Source: Antilocapra americana (lineage: Eukaryota > Chordata > Mammalia > Artiodactyla > Antilocapridae). Taken from it: 64,000 bases of DNA. The stretch covers positions 36,508,090-36,572,089 of the forward strand of contig ML660201.1 in the NCBI GenBank assembly GCA_007570785.1, written 5' to 3'. The notes under the pieces are model-generated. The model was not told the origin of the DNA. It saw only the letters and a program-made list of their open reading frames with translations, and made no database searches. The position numbers and the translations under genes were made by a program. Shown here piece after piece: positions 56,051 to 64,000 of the stretch (position 1 is the stretch's first letter; the number at the start of each line of letters is the position of its first letter).

Positions 56051-56632
56051 TTAGAGAGAAGGCAGGAGATGGATGGAGTGTTCCATTTCTGAAAATGGAA
56101 GTGTGCTACTGTGATCAGCACTGTACTTGACCTTCTTATCATTGTTCCCATGGAGACCTGTTTCAGCCCCTCACATAGCAGCTACACTTCTGCTCTCTGT
56201 AAAACCCCTGAATCTCAGTGTGCCTTCCGACAACAATTTCTTCTAAGTAACTTTCATAAACTTTTTGTTGAAGCTCCTTGGCTATAACTGTGCTTACACT
56301 TTCCTTCATAGTGCCAAAAAGATATCTCTAAGTCCCAATTTGCCTGATTCTGTCTTCTCAAACACTTTTTGAAGGCACCCTGAACTTCACTACTTGCATT
56401 TTAGCATGGCACTGTCACTTAGTTATGTATGGTTAAGCACTGCATGTCAAAGACGCTTTTGAGGATACAAAATAAATTTCTAGTACTCAAAACACTGGTA
56501 CTCTACTCAAAGTTGAATGGTAAAGTGCAATAGTGGGGGCTCACATTCATTGGCTGAGAGGGTCTAGTAATGATTGCTTTGTTAATACTTATTTATAGGC
56601 AGCTATATGCCTCAAAACGTACTCAAGACACG
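56051..56632. other. Unassigned sequence, possible L2 remnants
   Basis: Some pyrimidine-rich text around 56160-56420 could be decayed L2. No gene. Confidence 0.35.
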
Positions 56633-56635
56633 GGA

Positions 56636-56915
56636 GGGTTTCCTTGGTGGCTCAGCAGTGGATTCTGCCAATCCATCTGCCAATGCAAGAAACATGGTTT
56701 TGATTGCTGGTCTGGGAATATCCTCACATGCTGCGTAGAAACTAAGCCCTTGCAACACAAGTATTGAGTTTGTGCTCTAGACCCTGGGAGTCACAACTCT
56801 TGAGAAGCCTGAGCACAACTAGAGACTAGCCCCACTAGCTGCAACTAGAGAAAAAAGCCCAGGCAGCAATGAAGACCTAGCACAGACAAAAATAAATAAA
56901 TAAGTAAAATTTAAG
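56636..56915 (+). repeat. CHR SINE, long form
   Basis: 'ggtttccttggtggctcagc', 'ctaagcccttgcaacacaag', 'aactagagaaaaaagcccag', 'aataaataaataagtaaaat'. Confidence 0.9.
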
Positions 56916-57049
56916 AAAAATACATAGAAAATTATTTACAGTAGTACTCTTTAATATATTGTCATTATATATATATTTAATATTTTAAAGTAAACTATTA
57001 CAGGGGCAAATAGTTTCACAGTTTGTGTGATATAAACCAAATCCCATGT

Positions 57050-57130
57050 GTATTTAAAACTGCAAGTATCATCCCCTCAAGGAAATCTTCTCTGACACTT
57101 TCCTTCCTCTATGCCTTCTATGTAGAACTG
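57050..57130 (+). mobile_element. L2 LINE scrap
   Basis: 'aaggaaatcttctctgacac' and 'tccttcctctatgccttcta' match a short L2 3' piece. Confidence 0.45.
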
Positions 57131-57194
57131 ACTCATATTGATTTTTGGTTTGCTGAAAGGTTGAGGTGATTTATGACAAATTACAAATATAATC

Positions 57195-57690
57195 ATCATG
57201 ATCAAACTTTGACTGAATCAGGGAATCACAGAGTTAGACAAGATTTTTGATGTCACTTTGTCCGACCACTCGTTTAGCAAAAGAAGTGTTGTTGCTGGTG
57301 TGTTGTGTGTGTTAGTTGCTCAGTCGTGCCCGCCTCTTTGTGACCCCATGGATTGCAGCCCACCAGGCTCCTCTGTGTCACATTGTTTTCTACGATAACT
57401 TTCATTATTAGAAATTTATCCCTCATGTTGAATAGAAAATTTCTCTCAGTGACAAGTACTTGTGGGTCTGAGTTTTAACTCTACAGAATGAATTCAACTC
57501 CCTTTTCACAAAATAGATCTTCCCATGGTTGAGCCCAGTAAGAACATCTTGAGCCTTCTCTTTCTAATTTTTATTTATTTGAAAAATTTTTTAGTTTTTA
57601 AATTTATTTTTGAAGCTTCTCTTTTTTACGCTAAATATATCCAGTTCTTCAGATGACTACACTGTGTTTCTTGCACAGTTTTGGTGCTGG
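57195..57690 (-). mobile_element. CR1/L3-type LINE relic, interrupted
   Basis: 'gggaatcacagagttagaca', 'cactttgtccgaccactcg', 'agaaatttatccctcatgtt', 'tatccagttcttcagatgac' follow the conserved end of CR1/L3 elements. A Bov-tA fragment (57310-57376) and an AT-rich insert (about 57568-57614, flanked by 'gccttctcttt' and 'agcttctcttt') interrupt it. Confidence 0.5.
57310..57376 (-). repeat. Bov-tA 3' fragment
   Basis: 'ttagttgctcagtcgtgccc' and 'ttgtgaccccatggattgca': the last ~65 bp of Bov-tA in reverse, 5'-truncated. Confidence 0.85.
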
Positions 57691-57794
57691 TAGAGCAGAG
57701 GCTGATGTTTGGATTTCTTGACTTTCTAAAGCAATCCACTTATCTTTCATTTCATTTTCCTTTTCTGGTTAGTTTAAGAGTTTATGTTTAAGCT

Positions 57795-58255
57795 GAAGTT
57801 TATGAATTAGTTATGGCTGCAAGTAACAAAAAAGTAATGCAAACCAACTTAAATAAGACAAGTCTCATTTAACTGCCAAATCCAAGGGGTAGCTTCAGGT
57901 AAAGATGGAGTCTGGGGTGCAATATGACCTGGGCTCTTTTCATCTCTCTTCATCTCTGTGTGTCCCTGTTTGACTTAATTCCTAGGTGGGAAAGACAGCC
58001 AGCAGCCCCAGATAGCAAATATGGTATAACTTGTGATCAAAGAAAATGAGGGACCATCTTTCATGGTCTCTGATGAAAGGTCTGAAGGAATTGGCTCTAC
58101 TTGAGCCATAGCAGATCTCTGAACCAATCATGTGGCCAAGTGGTTTGTTTGGCCAAGCTTGTTTCCTTTGAACATCCCCTTCACCTGCTCCTTTGGGAAG
58201 GAACATATGTGATTAGTTCCATCAGAGACACTTTGGATTGAGAAGGATTACTGTG
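57795..58255. repeat. Ancient mammalian repeat, unnamed
   Basis: 'ttatggctgcaagtaacaaa', 'gcttcaggtaaagatggagt', 'gatctctgaaccaatcatgt', 'ggccaagtggtttgtttggc' match a known old repeat layout (gain of 'ctgcaagtaacagaa' class). Subfamily not assigned. Confidence 0.45.
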
Positions 58256-60342
58256 TTACAGGCCAGGGTTGGTTACCCAAAGGAGGTAATCTAGGGAAGA
58301 TAAGCATGCATCTACCAAGTTACTTCACATGTAGAAAGGCCATTGCTCAAACATTTGAGGTCAAAAATGCAGAAATGATATGGCTGGGGAAAAACAGATG
58401 CAACGATCGGAGGGAACACCTTTTTATAATATGCAGGCCATTTGCAACTCAAAGTTCCCCAACGGTACTTTATACATCATCAGGACTCAAAACGTATTTT
58501 ATCATAATACGGAGAACTGGCTACAGTGTTCTTAGGTTAATAGTTTTAAAATGTCACTTTTCCTCAAGAGCATAGTATATTGGTTTACAGTCATAATGCT
58601 CACTTGCTTATATGTCTGAATTGTACTTCATTGTTTGAAGCAAGGTTATACATCCTGCTCTATTTTTTAATCTTTTCTGATTTGAAATATTCCCTTTTGT
58701 GAGACTCTTCTTTATGATATTTTAAAAACTACATGGAGAGATGGAGGCTGAGCTAGATTAAAGTTGTACAAATCTGATTAACATCATCTGCTCTGTTTCA
58801 AAGGTCAGGTGCACTCAACGAATTTACTTTGAAATTATTTTGTTTATTTTGTGGGCATATACATCATGAGCTTTCTAAAGGTCAAAAGTAGAGTTTGTTC
58901 TTGGATTCTAAAGCAATCTGATTTCCATTTACAGTATGCTTTGGTGACCCTAAATTCAGAAGCAGGCCCAGTTAAGTCATACTACCAGTTTGTGTTTGGT
59001 TTAATTTTCTCAATAAGAAAATCCCTCCTAGATTAAGGCAGTGCTGAAATATCATTTTCCCTAAATTACTTTTATTTTCAACTAGGTTCATGAGAGAAAT
59101 GCTACTCATAAATGACATCTGAACTCTGAATGTTGGTTTCATGGACATTTTGTTGACAAAGATGTAGAGGCATCTTAGTTGGCTAGAGTCTCATCTGGAA
59201 ACTAAAGTGAAGGTCAGAAAAGCTAGGTCTCCTGGGTTTTATTAACATTTACATGGTAGGGGTCCTGAAATTTTTTAAATTAATGTATATAAAGTCATTG
59301 TACATAGAGAAGAGGCTTCAATAAATTATGCAGTCTTATTTATAATTCAAAAAAATAAAGGATCTAGTTATATACACCAAATATTTTTTCATTAATTATT
59401 TTAAATAATTTTCCCCCCTTACCATACATACTTTACAAAGATAAAAAGAAAATCTTTCAGAGTATTTTGTATTCATGTTCATTAACATTCCAGTGGAATA
59501 ATAAATCTCAAAACGATTCATGTATGAATCAGTGAGGCATGGCTAATTACAGTTTTCAGCCACATAGCCAATAACATTCACCATGAAACACGGCTTCTGT
59601 TAAATACATCTCTCTGAATTTTTGTTGGGGGAGAGTGGTAGGAAATAGGGAGGTTGCAAATTGCAATTTTAAAATGTCTAAATATTTTAGGGGCTTGTAC
59701 ATTATAAATCTCTTTCAGGCAAGTATTTATCACAAGCATGACATCCTGTTATCAAAACAGACAAAACCCCCACAGATTTGCTTTAAAAACAAAACAGAAA
59801 CAACCACAAGTCCTAAGAATGAACCATGTTCTATATGAAAACAGAAGAAACTTCTTGAAACATGAGGAAATATGATTTACCATAAATTTTAAAAATATGT
59901 TAAATACAAATTTCTCCTATCCCTTACAAAATCAATCTCGATACTATGACTCTCTCCATAAATATATTTAAAAGATAAAAATAGGAAAAGCATACAGAGG
60001 ACACAGTAAAAGCTGAATGTGATGACTAAAATACTCAAATTTAAAAGCAATTTTGTAATGTATATTTGAAATCTTTTCTATTACATCTTTGTTTAAAATA
60101 TTTTCCCTTCATGCCATCCATGTTGCTGACTACCCCAAAACTACACGAATAAAAATATTAACATCCACATTTTATTTTTAATTTTAACAAGTATTACTTC
60201 ACTGAAATAACTAATGTATGATTAAAAAAGAAAGTTCAGAAGTCACAAAACAAACATTATAAAGTAAATAAAAGATACTTATGCCACCAATCCCATCTTA
60301 TTGCTCCAGTCATTGTTCAAAGACATTTGGGACACTCTCAGA
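58256..60342. other. 2.1-kb AT-rich block without recognised repeat
   Basis: Long unique AT-rich DNA. Frames at 58306-58575 (89 codons) and 58851-59036 have no motif. Poly(A)/T patches near 59360-59420. Nothing supports a gene. Confidence 0.4.
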
Positions 60343-60350
60343 AGTTTTCT

Positions 60351-60763
60351 GGAGAAGGAAATGGCAACCCACTCCAGTATTCTTGCCTAGAGAATCCCGT
60401 GGACAGAGGAGCCTAGTGGGCTGCTGTCCATAGGGTCACACAGAGTTGGACACGACTGAAGTGACTTAGCATGCATGCATGCATTGGAGAAGGAGATGGC
60501 AACCCACTCCAGTATTCTTGCCTGGAGAATCCCATGGAAAGAGGAGCCTGAGGGGCTGCTGTCCATAGCGTCGCACAGAGTTGGACACGACTGAAACAAC
60601 TTAGCATGCATGCATGCATTGGAGAAGGAAATGGCAACCCACTACAGTATTCCTGCCTGGAGAATTCCAGGGACAGAGGAGCCTGGTAGGCTGCTGTCTA
60701 TGGGGTCAAACAGAGTCGGACATGACTGAAGAGACTTAGCAACAGCAGCAGCAGCAGCAGCAG
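60351..60763 (+). repeat. Bov-A trimer (Bov-A2-like) with (CAG)n end and TSD
   Basis: Three Bov-A units start with 'ggagaagga' at 60351, 60486 and 60621, an exact 135-bp period. The first two end in (GCAT)n and the third in (CAG)n (60742-60763). TSD 'agttttc' at 60343-60349 and 60762-60768. The usual Bov-A2 is a dimer. The paired 74-codon antisense frames with an internally repeated peptide come from this array. Confidence 0.93.
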
Positions 60764-60768
60764 TTTTC

Positions 60769-61104
60769 CACCCATGTGCAAGCACAAATCCACAATCTCA
60801 TATATCTGTAATTCTGAATTCCAAAAACTTCTGAAAACCAAAAGGCTGGCTCAAATGGGGGTATTTATAGTGTTTATCCTGTATGTGTTTCATTGCAGAA
60901 GTATTAATGTTGATGACAGGGTGCTATCCCAGGACTGTTTCAGGAATGTTAAACACTAGGTACTATGAGCATGTATTACCTTTCAAATAACCATTAAAAA
61001 AATCATTAATTTTCAAAACTGACCTGTCCACAGAATTTTGGATGGGTGATTACGGATCTTGATAATTTTGTAACACATAGTCCTTTAGTTTATATTAATA
61101 GATC
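60769..61104. other. Unassigned sequence
   Basis: No repeat or gene recognised. Confidence 0.35.
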
Positions 61105-61665
61105 ATTCCATATATATCACCTGGCAAATATATTTATGAAATAGTTCAACATTTTCCCTGAAGACCTTACCATGGTCTACAGAGTCTGGCTTCTTATGAC
61201 CTTTGACCTCATCTCTCCTGATTTTTCCTCTCATTCGTTTTCCTCCAGCCACATGGGCCTCCCTGCTCCTCTTCCACCCTGTCAAGCTTGTTCCTATTTA
61301 AGGCCTTTACCCTGATTCCTCTGCCTGCAACACTCTTCCATAGATTCCCTCCTGGTTGGCTTTCTCACTTTACTGAGATGTTTGTTCAAGTGACTCCACT
61401 TAAAAGGGGCCTTCCTGACCACCCTATCCAAGAGAAGGCCCTCCATCATTTAGTCTCTCACACTGCTTATTTTTCATAGCATTTAAAAAAATCAAAATTT
61501 ATGACATACCATGAATTGTTTTTACTAATGTATGGTCTATCTTTTCCACTAGAAGTTCCATATGAGTAGGAAATATTTTTTATGACTTATTTACCGCTGC
61601 ATCCCTAGCACTTAGGACAATGCCTGATACACAGTAGATGCTCAATAAGTATTTACCAAATTCAA
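61105..61665 (+). mobile_element. L2 LINE 3' end, well preserved
   Basis: 'cttaccatggtctacagagt', 'attcctctgcctgcaacact', 'ctgcatccctagcacttagg', 'cacagtagatgctcaataag' run through the L2 end in order. Confidence 0.85.
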
Positions 61666-61779
61666 TTTTTCTTTTGCCTCCAAGTCTAGCAATTTATTTA
61701 ATAGTTACAAGGCTCTCAGTTGCTTTGAGGCAAATTAAAAAGTATACCTATCTAACTCCCATAAGCTGACCCTTCGGAC

Positions 61780-62100
61780 ACTTCCAGCCTCTTTCCCCAT
61801 TGTCCTAACTCCATTCTAGATTTGGGCCTGGTGAATCTACTCTGTCTGAGCTCTGGCACTTGCCCTATGCTACCTTTGCTTCTGCCTAGAACCCCCTTTC
61901 TCTTGCACTGTATGTAGCAGGATTGATTCATTCTGGTATTGACTTCTATTGTATCACATCGCTATGCTCACCTATTTATGTGTTTATGGCTTCCAATGAA
62001 GTATAATACCAGGGCTGCATCTGATTATCTGGTGATTCCTGTCCCCTTGCATAGTGACTGGCCCAGAGGAACCCTCAATCCATGAAAAAGCAAGCTGAAT
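61780..62100 (+). mobile_element. L2 LINE fragment
   Basis: 'cttccagcctctttccccat', 'ttgcttctgcctagaacccc', 'gactggcccagaggaaccct' follow L2 order, directly behind the previous copy. Confidence 0.6.
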
Positions 62101-63098
62101 TGAAGTTGTATCCCATTCTGAAGTAAACTCTCTACTAAGGAAATATACTTTTTAATTTTTAAGAAATGCGTGCAGTGGATTTTATCTTCTAGAATGAAGA
62201 AATGCCTTTAAAGCTGCAGTGAAACCAGGGGAATATGTTTAGAGGCATAATTTCTTGAAGGAGAGTGATGAAAAATCATAGCTTATCTCTGAGCCACCCT
62301 AGTGAGATCACAGCTTGGACACTGAGCTTAGTTTATGCACCTTATGTTCTAGGTAACTGGAAGATGATTGCAAAGGATGGCAGTAAGAAGGATTAAATGT
62401 GATTATTTATGAGGCATAGTTAAAAGGAGACAGCATGCATATGTTCACTAACTATGGGGAATAGACTACTCTCTAAATATCTGGTGAACAAATCTACCCA
62501 AGGAATGTATCTAATACAGAACAATAAATTGATAATTATGATGAGATAATTAAAAAAAGAGATAGGGGAAACTTTTAGAATTTTCAGGTGGCTCTTATTA
62601 ACAATTAGAATTCTCCAATAGCAATCAAAAAACTGAGTGACTATGAGGTGAGAAATTGGTGAAGGAGGTAGGAAGATCTGAGTACAGCTGAGTTTCCCAA
62701 CCTTTTTATACTCTTATTACAAAAACAATGCATCATTTTTCTTTATTCAAGACTATATTTTCCTATTAGATATGATTTTATTCCAGTTTAAAAAATACGC
62801 CCAAGGTTCTTGTCCAAAAGTCTGCATTATAACTGTAATATATGGCTGAAATAAATTACATAGAGGTTCAACACTTTGACCTCTAGGCCTTTCCAGTTTT
62901 GAAATTCTGTTTTCATGGTAAAGATTTCTTTGTAGGTCCTGTGAGCTGTTGGGAGTGTCTGACTAAAGCAGAAGCGTGTGTGACGACGGGATTTTTATAC
63001 ATCAGGATGGTCCTAAGCTTTGTGATAATGAGAGGTTACTGCCGGGTTACTTTTGCTGCTTCACTTAATGGCTTAGCTGAATGCAATGAGTGGTTTTG
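62101..63098. other. Repeat-poor sequence
   Basis: No repeat recognised in about 1 kb. A 66-codon frame at 62899-63099 (TTG start) ends at the MITE; it shows no family signature. Confidence 0.4.
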
Positions 63099-63169
63099 AG
63101 TTGGCCAAAAAGTTTGCCAACTTTTTAATAGCTTATGAAAAACCCAAACAAACTTTTTGGCCAACCCAA
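63099..63169. mobile_element. Mariner MITE (MADE1-like)
   Basis: Terminal inverted repeats 'agttggccaaaaagtttg' (from 63099) and 'caaactttttggccaaccc' (to 63167) enclose a ~35-bp centre. The right end is followed by 'aata', fitting a TA target. A short, non-coding Tc1/mariner derivative. Confidence 0.85.
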
Positions 63170-63227
63170 TACAAATGTCAGGTCCTTCTAGTACTTACCC
63201 TGTCTGCTTTGGTAGCAATAATATAGT

Positions 63228-63360
63228 CATTCTTTTATACATATTTATTGATTGCTTACCATTGAATAAAACAAAAACAAAGTTCTTGCCTTCAAAGGCT
63301 CACATTCTATTTGGAGGTGACAGATGATAAACAGAAAGACAAATAAATAGGGACTGTAAT
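63228..63360 (+). repeat. Ancient interspersed repeat fragment
   Basis: 'tttattgattgcttaccatt', 'gttcttgccttcaaaggctc', 'acattctatttggaggtgac' match the old unnamed repeat at 3462-4130. Confidence 0.55.
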
Positions 63361-63429
63361 TTCCAGTAAAGCTACTTGCTATGAAAAAGTGCTATTATGG
63401 TACAACCCACAGAAAGTTTTCATAAAATT

Positions 63430-64000
63430 GTCCTCTACATTTCTCCAAAGAACACATAGAAAAGGCCAACAGATACATGAATAGGTGCTCAACATCACTA
63501 GTCATTAGGGAAATGCCAGTCACAACCTCAGTGAGGTATCACCTCATACCTTTTAGAATAGCCATCAACAAAAAGACAAGAGGTAACAAATGCTGGCAAG
63601 GATGTGATGAGAGAACCCTTGTGCACTGTTGGTGGGACTGTAAACTAGTATAGACATATGGAAAACAGTATGGAGGATACTCAAAAAATTAAAAATTGAA
63701 CTACCATATGATCCAGCAAGTCTACTTCTGGGAATATATCCAAAGGAAATGAAAACACTAACTCAAAAAGATATATGCGCTCCCATGTTCATAGCAGCAT
63801 TATTTACAATAGGCAAGACATGGAAACAATCTATGTGTTCATCAATGGGGAAATGGATAAAGAAGTTTTTGTATACATACATACAATGGAATATTATTCA
63901 ATCATTAAAAAAACAAGAAAACACTATTTGTGACAACATGGATGGACCTTGAGGGTAGTATGCTAAGTGAAATAAGTCAGACAGAGAAAGGCAAAATTCT
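63430..64000 (+). mobile_element. L1 LINE 3' region, runs off window
   Basis: 'caacatcactagtcattagg', 'gttggtgggactgtaaacta', 'atgatccagcaagtctactt', 'acatggaaacaatctatgtg', 'gctaagtgaaataagtcaga' give the ORF2 3' end in order. The 67-codon frame at 63749-63952 is decayed ORF2/UTR text. Confidence 0.9.

Noticed and set aside
60387..60637. Two antisense frames with an internally repeated Cys-rich peptide
   Set aside because: Produced by the Bov-A array; not a gene.
60351..60763. Regularly spaced 135-bp repeats as a CRISPR-like or satellite array
   Set aside because: Units are Bov-A SINE bodies with no spacers, in a mammalian genome, within a single TSD.

Overview
The window is non-coding mammalian nuclear DNA from a ruminant (pecoran artiodactyl; cattle, buffalo, sheep and goat cannot be told apart by eye). 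The diagnosis rests on ruminant-restricted repeats: BovB (RTE-type) LINE pieces with the (CTGAA)n tail, Bov-A and Bov-tA SINEs built from a tRNA-like head plus a BovB-derived body, and the cetartiodactyl tRNA-derived CHR SINEs. Underneath lies the older mammalian layer: MIR, L2, CR1/L3-like LINEs, ancient L1M fragments, MaLR (MLT1/MST) LTRs, MER20-type DNA transposons and a mariner MITE. By my coordinates roughly 45% of the window is assignable to repeats.

I find no protein-coding gene, RNA gene or CpG island that I can defend. The long open frames are BovB reverse-transcriptase remnants, antisense shadows of them, or frames through SINEs and microsatellites. The window is therefore intergenic or deep intronic.

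Layout. 0-9 kb: LTR-like repeat, L1M, MIR, an L1 3' end with target-site duplication (TSD), a Bov-tA with an (AC)n tail, a second (AC)n tract at 6.24 kb and a CR1-like LINE. 9-21.3 kb: L1M, MIRs split by CHR SINEs, BovB (minus) at 11.5 and 19.8 kb, and a repeat-free block at 13.2-14.15 kb with CRE- and AP-1-type sites. 21.3-24.1 kb: a repeat-poor block. 24.1-35.7 kb: L1 with a nested SINE and (TA)n, a BovB with TSD at 27.3 kb, L2 pieces and CHR SINEs. 35.7-36.8 kb: repeat-poor. 36.8-45.5 kb: MaLR LTRs, an ancient L1M carrying an LTR that carries a SINE, and BovB (plus) with an internal poly(A) insertion. 46-57.7 kb: L2 split by CHR, the two largest plus-strand BovB copies (50.4 and 54.0 kb), the latter nested in an MLT1, and a CR1/L3 relic. 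58-64 kb: long unique AT-rich DNA, a Bov-A trimer, two L2 pieces, a mariner MITE and an L1 3' end running off the window.

The most informative content is the insertion record. Nested and TSD-flanked insertions include several atypical ones: a SINE head without a tail, a 31-bp SINE tail, a 50-bp L1 tail, a poly(A)-only insertion, and a 12-bp perfect inverted repeat inside a ~50-bp duplication flanking a SINE. I saw no previously undescribed gene system. The best candidates for function are the repeat-free blocks at 13.2-14.15, 22-24.1 and 35.7-36.8 kb. Repeat family names come from recognition of consensus motifs, not from a database search.
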